Source: Gilliamella sp. ESL0405 (GTDB lineage: Bacteria; Pseudomonadota; Gammaproteobacteria; Enterobacterales; Orbaceae). From it: DNA of 64,000 nt. The notes under the pieces are model-generated. The model worked only from the letters and a program-made list of their open reading frames with translations, did no database searches and had not been told where the DNA came from. Position 1 is the stretch's first letter; each line of letters begins with the position of its first letter. The position numbers were made by a program, and so were the translations under genes. The stretch spans positions 372,001 to 436,000 of the forward strand of contig NZ_CP048265.1 of NCBI RefSeq assembly GCF_019469205.1, given 5' to 3'. Shown here one piece after another: positions 37,837-47,664 of this stretch.

Positions 37837-38640
37837 TTACTCAATTTTACTGCTTTTTCCCAGCTCAATAGTTCGAATGACTCCAGCTTTCACGCTTCGT
37901 TGTAACCCTGCGGCAAAATCACTATTATTTAGTTCATACAAACTATGCATTCCAACTCCGGCTGGCGAGTTATTAATATCAAGCAATTGCCTTGGATGTT
38001 TTTGACTTAATTGAAGCATTGAGGCTGCGCCGTGTAAATTTTCAATTGCAATGCGTTTTGCCATATCTCGGGGCAATCCAACTAAAACTCCAGCATCAAC
38101 TAACGATTCATAAAAATAATAAATATAATTCGGTCCTGCAACAGCATAGCCAGTAAAACTATCAAGCAGTGATTCGTCAATATATTCAAGTTTACCAAAA
38201 CTTTTGAAGAATTGGGTGACGGATTTTTGTTTCGCAACAGCCTGATCATTCTCGTCGGTAGCAATACCTGAATAACCAAAACCTGTATCGGTAAGTGTAT
38301 TTGGAATTGTTCTAATAACAGGAAGATCAACTTTTAAGGATTGTTTTATTTGGGCAATTGTTACTCCAGCAATGATTGAAATGATAATAGTCTCTTTAAC
38401 ATCCAATTGTTGAACAATGTTACGCCATGCATCTTGAGGTCGAACCCCCAATACAATAATATCTGCATTGACGATTTTAACAGTTGGGGTAACGCCATAA
38501 GTTGAATGTAAATAGTCTAAGCGAGATTTAACAATATCGTTCACTAATATATCTTGGGGTTCATATGTTTTATTTTTTATCAAAGCGCTAATAATCGCTT
38601 CAGACATATGGCCACTACCTATAAATAAAATTGTACTCAT
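37837..38640 (-). CDS. ProC-like pyrroline-5-carboxylate reductase family protein
   Basis: Protein of 267 aa with the ProC fold: NADP-binding FIGSGHMSEAII at residues 5-16, RTIPNTLTDTGFGYSG and a dimerisation domain with GYAVAGPNYIYYFYESLVDAGVLVGL. ProC normally reduces pyrroline-5-carboxylate to proline. Here the usual PGG-T substrate-binding segment reads NNSPAGVGM, which is unusual. It is the last gene of an operon with a peptide/opine-type ABC importer and a glyoxalase-like gene, 15 bp after the latter. It may therefore reduce another imine taken up or made by this pathway. AGGAACGATAAGT precedes ATG. Confidence 0.8.
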   Translation of the reverse strand: MSTILFIGSGHMSEAIISALIKNKTYEPQDILVNDIVKSRLDYLHSTYGVTPTVKIVNADIIVLGVRPQDAWRNIVQQLDVKETIIISIIAGVTIAQIKQSLKVDLPVIRTIPNTLTDTGFGYSGIATDENDQAVAKQKSVTQFFKSFGKLEYIDESLLDSFTGYAVAGPNYIYYFYESLVDAGVLVGLPRDMAKRIAIENLHGAASMLQLSQKHPRQLLDINNSPAGVGMHSLYELNNSDFAAGLQRSVKAGVIRTIELGKSSKIE

Positions 38641-38655
38641 ACTTATCGTTCCTAT

Positions 38656-39507
38656 TTATAATTGGCTAAAGATCATTACAACACCATATGTTTCACTGGC
38701 AGGTACGATAATCGCATCATTTTGTAAATTGTATTTAATTTTTCCTTTTTCTAGTGCTTGTTGGGTTTGCGCTAATGATTTTGTTGTGAAGCCTAAAGCA
38801 ACTTTACGATCTTGGTCGTTATTCGCTTTACTTACTGACGAGCCAAAAAGATGCTGTATTGCACTTGGTGTAAGGTAATCAATAAATTTATCTTCTGCTT
38901 TTAGACGTACGCCTCCGTCAATTTCGATAATGTTTGCTAAAGGGAAAGTTTTTTCAAGCAAGTTAATTGAGGAACGGGGTTTTTGAGCTTCAATAATGAC
39001 TTGATTAATATTTATTACACCATTTGGGTGCGTTTGCCACTCTTTACACCAAACGAGTTCCGGGGTCAGTTGGTCGCAAAAAAAGATCTGTCCATTTGGT
39101 GTATAGGAAGGGTCTAATCTGACGGTTTTAAAACGCGCCTCAGGTTTAGTGCCATCATTTAATTCGACAGGTCTAAAAAAGGATTTAGGACCGTCACCCT
39201 CAACTTTTATACCTTGGCTAACTAGTTGTTGATAAAGTTTGTTGGCATCTTTGGTTTTGAAAACCAACCCAGTTAGCCCGTCATCAAAACACCAACTTTT
39301 ATCTACTTTACCCGCATTTTGAGGTTCAAAACCTAAAAGCTCAAGATATGTGGTCGTAAATATCGCTAAATTGTTACTTGTTCCTAGTGAATGGTGTCCT
39401 CTTGGGGTTGTTGTGAATCCCAGTTTTTGATATTGATAATTTGCTTGATCGAGCTGATCTGATACGGTGATTACAACATGATCAATTTGTGGACTAAGTA
39501 TTGTCAT
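38656..39507 (-). CDS. VOC/glyoxalase-like domain protein
   Basis: Soluble protein of 283 aa. The start IDHVVITVSDQLDQANYQYQ and GFTTTPRGHHSLGTSNNLAIF are typical of the glyoxalase-like VOC family; a second, weaker VOC-like half follows from about residue 155. Members are often metal-dependent isomerases, lyases or dioxygenases, or binding proteins; the reaction is unknown. ATG at 39507 is preferred over a GTG three codons earlier because AAGGAG is spaced for it. It sits 12 bp after the ABC ATPase gene and before the ProC-like gene, so a joint role in handling the imported compound is inferred. Confidence 0.75.
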   Translation of the reverse strand: MTILSPQIDHVVITVSDQLDQANYQYQKLGFTTTPRGHHSLGTSNNLAIFTTTYLELLGFEPQNAGKVDKSWCFDDGLTGLVFKTKDANKLYQQLVSQGIKVEGDGPKSFFRPVELNDGTKPEARFKTVRLDPSYTPNGQIFFCDQLTPELVWCKEWQTHPNGVININQVIIEAQKPRSSINLLEKTFPLANIIEIDGGVRLKAEDKFIDYLTPSAIQHLFGSSVSKANNDQDRKVALGFTTKSLAQTQQALEKGKIKYNLQNDAIIVPASETYGVVMIFSQL

Positions 39508-39519
39508 TATATTCACTCC

Positions 39520-41160
39520 TTAAATATGAATAGCGGGAGACATATCAATTAATCGATGTGGATTCCATCCTTTACCAGGAACCGCATCAAGTAGATCTTT
39601 GGTATAAGATGCTGTCGGATTTAGAAAGACTTGTGATGCGATACCTTGCTCGACGATTTTTCCTGATTTCATTACAATAATATGATCACAAATTTGTGCA
39701 GCAACTCGCAGGTCATGGGTGATAAATAGAACCGTTAAATCTAGCTTTTTTTGTAATTGTGTTAATAGTTCAAGAACTTGTGCCTGAACTGAAACATCAA
39801 GCGCCGATACCGGTTCATCAGCAATCAATATTTTCGGCTCTAATGCTAATGCTCGAGCAAGGCCTATTCGTTGCCTTTGTCCTCCCGAAAATTCATGAGG
39901 ATAACGGTTTAATGCCTCGCTTTCCAATCCCACCATGTTGAATAACGCTTTTGCTCTTTTGATTGCTTCGTGTTTGTTTGTTCCGTGAAGTATTGGTCCA
40001 ATCGTAACTTGATCGCCGACTTTTCGACGTGGATTTAATGAGGCATAGGGATCTTGAAAGACCATCTGAATATGGCGTGAATATTGTTTAAGTTTTTTCC
40101 CTTTTAAATTGGCAATATCTACATCTTCAAAGTTGATTTGACCGCTGTCTATTTCTAATAATTTAATAATGCATCTGGCTAACGTTGATTTACCTGAGCC
40201 GCTTTCTCCCACAACGCCTAAAGTACTCCCTTTATGTAACTTAAAGCTAACATTATTAACCGCATAGGTTGTACGTCGGTTTTGCTTAAAAAAGCTATGG
40301 TTGTGATACGTTTTTGATAGGTTGTTCACTTCAAGAATAATCTCTTTATTAATACGTTGAACATCTCCAGGAGTAAGAGGAGGGACAGCGGCTATTAACG
40401 CTTGTGTATAAGGATGTGTTGGTGAATTTAACACCTCACTCGCTAAGCCTTGCTCAACAAGTTTTCCTTTCTGCATAACCACAATACGAGTTGCAATATC
40501 AGCAACTACACCAAAATCATGAGTAATGAATAATACAGCGGTACCTTTACGTGATTGTAGTTCACGTATCAATTTCAATATGCATGCTTGAGTTGTGACA
40601 TCTAAAGCTGTTGTTGGTTCATCAGCAATCAAAATAGCGGGTTCTAATGCTAATGCCATAGCAATCATGGCTCGTTGACGCTGGCCACCAGAAAGTTGAT
40701 GTGGATAAGCTTTAGCAACAGACTGCGGATTGGGCATTTGCACATCCGTTAATAATTGGATAACTTTCTGATTAATCTCTTGTTTAGCTAGCTTAGTGTG
40801 GATAGTGAACATTTCACTAATTTGATTAGCGATGGTTTTTAATGGATTTAGCGCAGTCATCGGGTCTTGGAAAACCATACCAATATGCGCACCACGAATT
40901 TTACGCATTTGTTCATCATGGTAAGTGAGTAAGTTGTTTCCGTCGAAATCAATCTCACCTTGGGAAGCAATAATACCGTCAGGTAATAATCCCATGATTG
41001 CATTGGATAATAAAGATTTACCCGAACCACTTTCACCAACAATACATAGGATTTCGTTAGCATAAAGATTTAGTGAGACATCATTAACCGCATATTTTCG
41101 ATCCGAACCATGAGGCAAATCTAGGGTTAAATTTTTAATAGTTAGTCTTTTTTGATTCAT
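39520..41160 (-). CDS. Peptide/opine ABC transporter, fused ATPase
   Basis: Two ABC ATPase domains in one 546-aa protein, like GsiA or a DppD-DppF fusion. Domain 1 has Walker A GESGSGKSLL near residue 38, signature LSGGQRQRAMIAMALALEP and Walker B ILIADEPTTALD; domain 2 has GESGSGKSTLA near 309, FSGGQRQRIGLARAL and ILIADEPVSALD. It powers import through the two permeases encoded just upstream; its start overlaps the preceding permease stop by 4 nt. Confidence 0.9.
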   Translation of the reverse strand: MNQKRLTIKNLTLDLPHGSDRKYAVNDVSLNLYANEILCIVGESGSGKSLLSNAIMGLLPDGIIASQGEIDFDGNNLLTYHDEQMRKIRGAHIGMVFQDPMTALNPLKTIANQISEMFTIHTKLAKQEINQKVIQLLTDVQMPNPQSVAKAYPHQLSGGQRQRAMIAMALALEPAILIADEPTTALDVTTQACILKLIRELQSRKGTAVLFITHDFGVVADIATRIVVMQKGKLVEQGLASEVLNSPTHPYTQALIAAVPPLTPGDVQRINKEIILEVNNLSKTYHNHSFFKQNRRTTYAVNNVSFKLHKGSTLGVVGESGSGKSTLARCIIKLLEIDSGQINFEDVDIANLKGKKLKQYSRHIQMVFQDPYASLNPRRKVGDQVTIGPILHGTNKHEAIKRAKALFNMVGLESEALNRYPHEFSGGQRQRIGLARALALEPKILIADEPVSALDVSVQAQVLELLTQLQKKLDLTVLFITHDLRVAAQICDHIIVMKSGKIVEQGIASQVFLNPTASYTKDLLDAVPGKGWNPHRLIDMSPAIHI

Positions 41161-41990
41161 CGTTTTTTTAACCTTGGATTGAGTGCATCATTTATACCTT
41201 GTCCAACTAATGATGCAGATAAAACGGTTAGCAATATTGCAATGCCAGGAATAGCTGAAACATACCATTGTTGACGTAATACTAGTCGTCCATTACCGAC
41301 CAGATTCCCCCATGATGAAATATTGGGATCGGAAAGGCTCAAAAAAGCTAGCGCACTTTCCATTAATATCGCGGTTGATAAAATAACACTGGCATACATA
41401 ATTACTGGCGGTAATGCGTTTGGTAAAATCTCTTTAAACATGAGTCTAGTTGAGCTCATGCCTATGGTTTTTCCCGCCTGTACAAATTCACGAGTGCGTA
41501 ATGATAAAAATTCTGCTCGAGTTAACCTTGCAACGGGTGGCCAAGAAACAACACCAATTGCAATCACCACAATATTGATTGTTGAACCAAATACCGCAAC
41601 AGCAACGAGTAATAGTAAAAAGTTAGGTAAAATTTGGAATGCTTCTGTAAGGCGCATCAGTATGTCGTCAACCCATCTTCCGTAGAATCCTGAGATGGCA
41701 CCAATAACCACACCAATAATAATTGCTATGAATGTTGAGATAAGTCCGATAATCAGTGATACTTTTGCACCATGAAAAAGCTGGGCAGCGATATTTCTTC
41801 CTGCCTGATCTGTTCCCAGGATAAATTTAGGATTTGTAAAAGGCCATTGTAAGGGGCGGCCAGCTAAGCGAAGCGGATTGCCAGGAAAAAACCAATCTGC
41901 GCTTAATGCAATAATGATAATTAATAAAAGTAAAATTGTACCAATTCTAGCAATTGGGCTACGGAAATAGTCTTTTAATATCGCCATCAT
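41157..41990 (-). CDS. Peptide/opine ABC transporter permease (DppC type)
   Basis: Membrane permease of 277 aa with about six helices and the binding-protein-dependent transport loop EFVQAGKTIGMSSTRLMFKEILPNALPPVI near residues 160-190 that touches the ATPase. The N-terminus SPIARIGTILLLLIIIIAL is typical of DppC/OppC. It overlaps the DppB-type permease by one base and the ATPase by four, so translation is coupled. Confidence 0.9.
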   Translation of the reverse strand: MMAILKDYFRSPIARIGTILLLLIIIIALSADWFFPGNPLRLAGRPLQWPFTNPKFILGTDQAGRNIAAQLFHGAKVSLIIGLISTFIAIIIGVVIGAISGFYGRWVDDILMRLTEAFQILPNFLLLLVAVAVFGSTINIVVIAIGVVSWPPVARLTRAEFLSLRTREFVQAGKTIGMSSTRLMFKEILPNALPPVIMYASVILSTAILMESALAFLSLSDPNISSWGNLVGNGRLVLRQQWYVSAIPGIAILLTVLSASLVGQGINDALNPRLKKR

Positions 41991-42970
41991 TAATGTCCTG
42001 TAATGCGTGGATCGAGCTTTGCGTAAAGCATATCGACAATAAAATTAATAATGATAACGAGTATTGCTGAAACAAATACTACGCCAAGTAAAGTGTTTAG
42101 ATCTCTTTGTACTACAGAATCATAGGCAAGTCGTCCTAATCCTGGAATAGCAAAAATGGTTTCAATAACCACCGAACCGCCTAACATGGTGCCTGCTTGT
42201 AGACCGATTAGCGTTATCATTGGTAACATGGCGTTACGTAGTATGTGATTAACCAGTATCTGGCGGCTACTTAATCCTTTCGCTTTAGCTGTTTTAACAA
42301 AGTCTAAGGTCGATACTTCAAGTAATGAAGCGCGCATAATGCGTAAATAGATTGCTAGATAAACTAAAGCTAGGGTGGTAGTTGGCAAGATTAAATACCA
42401 TGCAATATCAAAAAATGCTGAAATACCCGTTAATGATTCGCCGATACTGCCAAACCCACTGGGTGGTAACCAATTCAAATAAATTGAGAAGAAGACAATT
42501 CCCATGAGAGCTAACCAAAATGAAGGTGTTGAATAAAAAATTAGTCCCAGTACTGAAATGAGTGTATCTGGCCAACGATTCACTTTTTGAGCAGATAAAA
42601 TGCCGAGAATTGTTCCGAAAGTAAATGCTAATAGCATTGCACAAACCATTAACAATAATGTAGCCGGTAAACGTTCCAGAATTATATGACTGACAGGTTT
42701 GTTATATATCGCTGATTGCCCTAAATCGAGATGCACTAATCGCCATAAATAATTGATTAATCTTGAACTTGTTGATTGGTCAAGTTCATAATGATGACGC
42801 ATTTCATCAATAACGCTTGACTCGGCACCACCAATTTGGGCAAGTAAAGCATCCACTGTATCGCCAGGCGCCAATTGTAATAATAAAAATAGCGCAATTA
42901 GTATGATAACCAGTGCTGGAATCGTGGTTAATAATCGTCTAAGTGCTAAAGCCAGTATATGCGTCATCAT
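41990..42970 (-). CDS. Peptide/opine ABC transporter permease (DppB type)
   Basis: Membrane permease of 326 aa with six helices. It has the N-terminal ALRRLLTTIPALVIILIAL and QLAPGDTVDALL typical of DppB/OppB, and the ATPase-contact loop DFVKTAKAKGLSSRQILVNHILRNA near 220-245. AAGTTAAGGTGAA precedes two adjacent ATG codons. It lies 11 bp after the binding-protein gene. Confidence 0.9.
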   Translation of the reverse strand: MMTHILALALRRLLTTIPALVIILIALFLLLQLAPGDTVDALLAQIGGAESSVIDEMRHHYELDQSTSSRLINYLWRLVHLDLGQSAIYNKPVSHIILERLPATLLLMVCAMLLAFTFGTILGILSAQKVNRWPDTLISVLGLIFYSTPSFWLALMGIVFFSIYLNWLPPSGFGSIGESLTGISAFFDIAWYLILPTTTLALVYLAIYLRIMRASLLEVSTLDFVKTAKAKGLSSRQILVNHILRNAMLPMITLIGLQAGTMLGGSVVIETIFAIPGLGRLAYDSVVQRDLNTLLGVVFVSAILVIIINFIVDMLYAKLDPRITGH

Positions 42971-42981
42971 TTCACCTTAAC

Positions 42982-44577
42982 TTAGTGTTCTATCCATACA
43001 TCAAACCAACTACTTGATGGCCAACGTGCTGTATTATGATGATTGTGTACTTTGTTATTAATCACTGAGATGAATTCACGTTCTGTTGCGAACCAGAGTG
43101 GTAGTTCAGTATTCACGACATCAACTAGTTGACCATAAAGTGCTTTACGTTTGACTGGATCTATTTCAGTTGCGGCACTATCGATTAATTGGTCGACAGC
43201 ATCTGATTTCCAGCCATATTGATTTGTCCAAGGTGCTCCTTCAGGACTGCCAGAACGTAACCAAACAGTTGTCGAAACTGCTGGATCGCCTCTATATTGG
43301 TGCCACCCTGTAGCAATATCAAAATCGTGGAGTTTATAAACGGCATTTAAAGCGCCAGCAGTGTCGAGATTAACGATAACCACATTAATGCCGATTTCAG
43401 CTAAAGATTGTTGGATAAATGTTGCAAAAAGTGGAACATCTTCACCATTATTAATATGGACTAATTTTAAGGTAAAACGAGTGCCGTCAGCTTTTCGTGG
43501 ATAACCCGCTTCATCTAATAATTGTTCAGCTTTTTCTCTATCAAAAGGGTAAACAATTTTACTGTCTTTAGGGTAAAAAACGTTTGATGATGGAATAATA
43601 CCGGTTGCAGGCTTACCAAATCCGTATAAAAAGTCATCGATGAAGAAAGGAATATCGAGTGATTGAACAATTGCTTTGCGAACATTTAGGTTAGCAATGA
43701 TCGGATTGCGGAAGTTAAATTCTAAAGTATTATTGAAAATATTTGCTTGAGAACCTTTTGTTAAAACCTCAAATTTTGAGTTTTGTTTGAATCGATTAAT
43801 ATCAGCAAGGCTTAATTTTGAGTAGGCACTTAAATCAATTTGTCCACTTTCAAGTGCAGCTGATGCTGAAGAGTTATCGTTAATAATGCGCCAGATTATT
43901 TTATCTAAATAAGGATATCCTTTTCGCCAATAATCAGCATTGCGTTCAACAATAATATGTTGTCCTCGTTGATATTCAACGAACTTGAATGGCCCAGTCC
44001 CTACAGGTGCGGTGTTATAAGGATTATTTAACACATCGGTGCCTTCGTACAAATGTTTGGGAACAACATAGCCAAGATCAACTAAAGCTCTTAATAGTAA
44101 ATCTAATGGCATTGGACGAGAATAATTGAATACCACTGTATGGTCATCAGGTGTATCGACAGAGGTTAAATTAAGTTGTAATGTAGTTGAGAAATTTAAT
44201 CTTTTTTTCCAAAACTCTAGTGCATTATATTTCACATCTTGTGATGTAAATGGTTTACCGTCGTGCCATTTGACGCCTTCGCGTAATTTAAATGTTATTG
44301 TTTTTCCATCCGGTGAGGAAGTCCATGATGTAGCAAGAACAGGAACAATTTGACCATCTGCATCGAGATCGACTAATGATTCAACTACTTTTCCTGATAC
44401 TTCATATACCCCCGTTGACGCGCGTAAAGCTGGGTTGAGAACTCTTTGTTCTCCTGAATAATGGACAACTAGTGTTCCACCTCGTTGCGGTGTTTTTTCA
44501 TCCGCCATTGAATAAAATGGTAACAAAATTGAGAGTAGTCCTATAATAAATGTTTGTTTGATATTGAATAATTTCAT
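42982..44577 (-). CDS. ABC transporter substrate-binding protein (family 5)
   Basis: Periplasmic binding protein of 531 aa with a signal peptide of about 25 residues ending SMA. The family 5 pattern is clear: TPQRGGTLVVHYSGE, ALRASTGVYEVSGKVVESLVD, FKLREGVKWHDGKPFTSQDVKY and NTAPVGTGPFKF. Such proteins bind peptides, opines, glutathione, nickel complexes or sugars; the ligand is not shown. First gene of the six-gene operon, with AAGGAG before ATG. Confidence 0.9.
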   Translation of the reverse strand: MKLFNIKQTFIIGLLSILLPFYSMADEKTPQRGGTLVVHYSGEQRVLNPALRASTGVYEVSGKVVESLVDLDADGQIVPVLATSWTSSPDGKTITFKLREGVKWHDGKPFTSQDVKYNALEFWKKRLNFSTTLQLNLTSVDTPDDHTVVFNYSRPMPLDLLLRALVDLGYVVPKHLYEGTDVLNNPYNTAPVGTGPFKFVEYQRGQHIIVERNADYWRKGYPYLDKIIWRIINDNSSASAALESGQIDLSAYSKLSLADINRFKQNSKFEVLTKGSQANIFNNTLEFNFRNPIIANLNVRKAIVQSLDIPFFIDDFLYGFGKPATGIIPSSNVFYPKDSKIVYPFDREKAEQLLDEAGYPRKADGTRFTLKLVHINNGEDVPLFATFIQQSLAEIGINVVIVNLDTAGALNAVYKLHDFDIATGWHQYRGDPAVSTTVWLRSGSPEGAPWTNQYGWKSDAVDQLIDSAATEIDPVKRKALYGQLVDVVNTELPLWFATEREFISVINNKVHNHHNTARWPSSSWFDVWIEH

Positions 44578-44912
44578 GTATGCTCCTTACAATTGTTGTC
44601 ACCATATTTTCGGTATTTATCACTATGAAATTTTTAGGATTTCACTATAAAAATTTTTAGTAACGTTGAGAAATGCCGATATCGCATATTTATATTACTT
44701 TTAGTTATATATTTACTCGCGAGGCTAAGTTGTAGAATTTTCATTATCATCATTATTTTTAGATGTTTAATGTAAATATCGCTTATCGGTATAACGTTAA
44801 AAATAATTCTTATTTTTATTAATATTTGTGAAATAGCGCATATTTTTTTTTAATAAATAGTCTAAAATACAACCAATTTGGTTTTGAATTTTTAAATATT
44901 TAGGAGAAAGAA
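44578..44912. other. Intergenic region between ABC operon and adhP-like gene
   Basis: 335 bp without a gene, strongly AT-rich, between divergent transcription units and so expected to hold both promoters. ATCGCATATTT at 44681 and AGCGCATATTTTT at 44835 are similar, and AACGTT occurs twice (near 44653 and 44794). No convincing operator could be assigned. Confidence 0.4.
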
Positions 44913-45947
44913 ATGAAAGCAGCTGTAATTAGACAAGAGTGCGATGGTCAAGTTGAGATTAAAGATATTCCGGTTCGTCCTTTAGAAGCGGGTGAAGCTT
45001 TAGTTGAGGTTGAATATTGTGGTCTTTGTCATACAGACATCCATGTCGCATCCGGCGATTTTGGTAAAAAACCTGGTCGGGTGATTGGTCATGAAGGTGT
45101 AGGGATTGTGACCAAAATAGCGCCAGATGTAAAAAGCTTAAAAGTCGGAGATCGGGTCAGTATCGCTTGGTTCCATGCCGGCTGTGGGACTTGCGAGTAT
45201 TGTATATCAGGTAATGAAACATTTTGTCGTAGCGCCTTAAATTCAGGATACAGCGTTGACGGTGGAATGGCAGAGCAGTGCATTGTGAAAGCGGATTATG
45301 CTGTGAAAGTCCCGGACAATTTAGATCCGGCGCAAGCAACCAGCGTCACTTGTGCTGGTGTGACAACTTATAAAGGCATTAAAGTGGCGGACACCAAACC
45401 GGGCCAATGGCTTGCCGTTTTTGGTATTGGTGGGCTTGGTACGCTGGCTATTGAGTATGGTAAGAATGTTTTCAATAATAAAGTTGTTGCGATCAGTAAT
45501 AGTGACAGTCAATTAGAGCTGTGCAAAAAGCTGGGCGCTGATTTAGTTGTCAATCCGAAAAAAGTACCGGATGTGGGTGCTTATATTAAAGAGCATACTG
45601 GCGGTGGCGTACATGGTGCCGTTGTAACATCAGTTACTAAAACTGCATTCAATCAGGCAATTGAGTCTGTGCGTCCGTTAGGGCGTGTGGTGGCGTTAGG
45701 CTTGCCTTCAGAAACCATGGACTTAAGTATCCCGAAAACGGTGTTAGACGGTATTCAAGTTTTAGGTTCACTGGTGGGTACACGTGAAGATCTGGCTGAA
45801 GCATTCCGATTTAGCGCCGAAGGAAAAGTGGTGCCTATTGTTGAAAAACGCCCATTAGAAGATATCAACGAAATGATTGAAGAGATGAAAGCCGGTAAAA
45901 TCCGGGGTCGTATGGTTATTGATATGAAGATGAAAAAGCAAAAATAG
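44913..45947 (+). CDS. adhP: Zinc-dependent alcohol dehydrogenase
   Basis: Medium-chain alcohol dehydrogenase of 344 aa, interconverting ethanol or similar alcohols and aldehydes with NAD. Catalytic zinc ligands are in [10 protein letters not shown] and IGHEGVG; the structural zinc cysteines are in [15 protein letters not shown]; the Rossmann motif GIGGLGTLA is near residue 172. It is close to AdhP of E. coli and Adh1-type enzymes. TAGGAGAAAGAA precedes ATG, and a terminator follows. It diverges from the ABC operon but no functional link is evident. Confidence 0.88.
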   Translation: MKAAVIRQECDGQVEIKDIPVRPLEAGEALVEVEYCGLCHTDIHVASGDFGKKPGRVIGHEGVGIVTKIAPDVKSLKVGDRVSIAWFHAGCGTCEYCISGNETFCRSALNSGYSVDGGMAEQCIVKADYAVKVPDNLDPAQATSVTCAGVTTYKGIKVADTKPGQWLAVFGIGGLGTLAIEYGKNVFNNKVVAISNSDSQLELCKKLGADLVVNPKKVPDVGAYIKEHTGGGVHGAVVTSVTKTAFNQAIESVRPLGRVVALGLPSETMDLSIPKTVLDGIQVLGSLVGTREDLAEAFRFSAEGKVVPIVEKRPLEDINEMIEEMKAGKIRGRMVIDMKMKKQK

Positions 45948-45979
45948 GGCAATAATCTTTTAATTTCAGCTAAAATAAA

Positions 45980-46013
45980 ACAAAGCTAGCTTATTGCTGG
46001 CTTTGTTGCTTTT
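45980..46013 (+). terminator. Terminator after adhP
   Basis: ACAAAGCTAGC at 45980-45990 pairs with GCTGGCTTTGT at 45996-46006 with one G-U pair and a 5-base loop; TGCTTTT follows. Confidence 0.75.
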
Positions 46014-46147
46014 AAACAATTCAACCTTTATTTTGCTTGCATTGTCACCTTATTTTGTCAAATATCATCAATCTTTCTTGTATTTTATCTATAAAGCCCT
46101 ATTATAGGCGAATTTTGCTAGTATATTTATCTGTTTAGGGGATAGTT

Positions 46148-47596
46148 ATGTCTGAACACAATTTAGAAAATAAATTGCGCAAAGATCTGGGTTTAGTCTC
46201 TGCGTTATCACTGGTTGTCGGTATGGTTTTAGGTGCCGGTGCATTTATGAAACCTCCTGCGGTGTTGGAAGTTGCGGGCGATTATAACCTTGCGCTATTG
46301 GCGTGGATCATTGGTGGCGTTTTTTCAATTTGTGGCGGATTAACCCTTTGTGAATTGGGTGTCATGTTTCCGAAAACCGGTGGCATGCTGGTTTACTTAG
46401 AAAAAATTTACGGCGATAAAGTTTCCCACCTTTATGGTTGGATGATAACCGTATTATTTGCACCGTCATTAGTGGGGGCATTAGTCGGCTATTTCAGCTC
46501 GGTTTTTTGCCTTTTATTCAGTATTAATGATGCCTACCGAATGGCTGTAAGTGCCGGTGTGTTAGGCTTTATTGCTATAATCAATTCAATTGGTGTTAAA
46601 CAAGCAGGCTATCTGCAAACTATTGCCACCGTTTGCAAACTTATTCCGATATTACTGTTAGCTGTATTTGGTTTACTGAAAGGTAATGGTCAAGTTGCAT
46701 TATTTAGTGCCAGCGGACAAGGTATCGAAACCTATGCACCGTTTGCGGTGGCGATTTTAGCGACCTTGTTTGCTTATGACGGTTGGGCGCAAGTGGCATC
46801 GGTTGCCGGTGAGATTCATAATCCTGCAAAAGTGTTACCTAAGGCGATTATTTTAGGCATTATCTTTTTGGTGGTGGTTTATGCCTGTATCAATATTGCT
46901 TTATTTAAAATTTTCCCGGTGCAAGAGATGGTTTCGCTCGGTCATGATGCATCTGCGGTGGCATCGCAACGTATGTTCGGGCATTTAGGTGGAAACTTAG
47001 TTGCTGTGGGAATTATGATCTCAATTTTAGGCGGTATTAATGGTTATATTATGACATTATCCCGCACTATTTTTAGTATGGCAGAGCGGGGAACGATCGT
47101 CGGTGCGCGTTATTTAAGTACCCTTGATGAAAATAGTCGCTCGCCAATTAATGCCATTATTGTGCTGGTGATCTTCTCTTTCTTATATTCCACCTTGCTC
47201 GATGCAGATCGCTTATCGGAAATTTCGATGTTTTCAATATGGGTATTTTATCTATTAACATTTGTCGGGGTGATTATTGCTCGCAAAAAATATCCTGATG
47301 TACCAAGAAGTTATAAAGTTATCGGCTATCCAATTATTCCGATTATTGCAATTTTAGGTGCCGGTTATGTGATTTATGGTATGTTGGTTTATCAAACAAC
47401 AAATGGCATTGCTTCAATTATTTTGACGTTAATTGGCTTACCGTTGTACTACTATTATCACCGAAAAAATAAAGATAAAGACCTTTCACTCGGTGAAATG
47501 AAAAACTATCAAGCGAAAACCAAATATATGATTGTTGTCATGTTGATGTGTATTATTGCCGGTTTAGTCTTTTATGGCTGCCTGTTTAGTCATTGA
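46148..47596 (+). CDS. APC-family amino acid permease
   Basis: Inner-membrane carrier of 482 aa with about twelve to thirteen helices. LSLVVGMVLGAGAFMKP near residues 20-36 is the APC unwound-helix substrate motif, and the central FAYDGWAQVASVAGEIHNPAKVLPKAI is typical of amino acid exchangers (LAT/SteT-like group). The substrate could be serine/threonine or another neutral amino acid; not resolved. AGGGGATAGTT precedes ATG. A terminator follows. Confidence 0.85.
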   Translation: MSEHNLENKLRKDLGLVSALSLVVGMVLGAGAFMKPPAVLEVAGDYNLALLAWIIGGVFSICGGLTLCELGVMFPKTGGMLVYLEKIYGDKVSHLYGWMITVLFAPSLVGALVGYFSSVFCLLFSINDAYRMAVSAGVLGFIAIINSIGVKQAGYLQTIATVCKLIPILLLAVFGLLKGNGQVALFSASGQGIETYAPFAVAILATLFAYDGWAQVASVAGEIHNPAKVLPKAIILGIIFLVVVYACINIALFKIFPVQEMVSLGHDASAVASQRMFGHLGGNLVAVGIMISILGGINGYIMTLSRTIFSMAERGTIVGARYLSTLDENSRSPINAIIVLVIFSFLYSTLLDADRLSEISMFSIWVFYLLTFVGVIIARKKYPDVPRSYKVIGYPIIPIIAILGAGYVIYGMLVYQTTNGIASIILTLIGLPLYYYYHRKNKDKDLSLGEMKNYQAKTKYMIVVMLMCIIAGLVFYGCLFSH

Positions 47597-47626
47597 TGAA
47601 CCGCAATAATCTGATAAAACGATGAT

Positions 47627-47655
47627 TAAAAAGCCGACGTCTGTCGGTTTTTTTG
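47627..47655. terminator. Terminator after APC permease
   Basis: CCGAC at 47634-47638 pairs with GTCGG at 47643-47647, with A-run before and T-run after, so it can serve both convergent genes. Confidence 0.8.
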
Positions 47656-47664
47656 TGCCAAATT

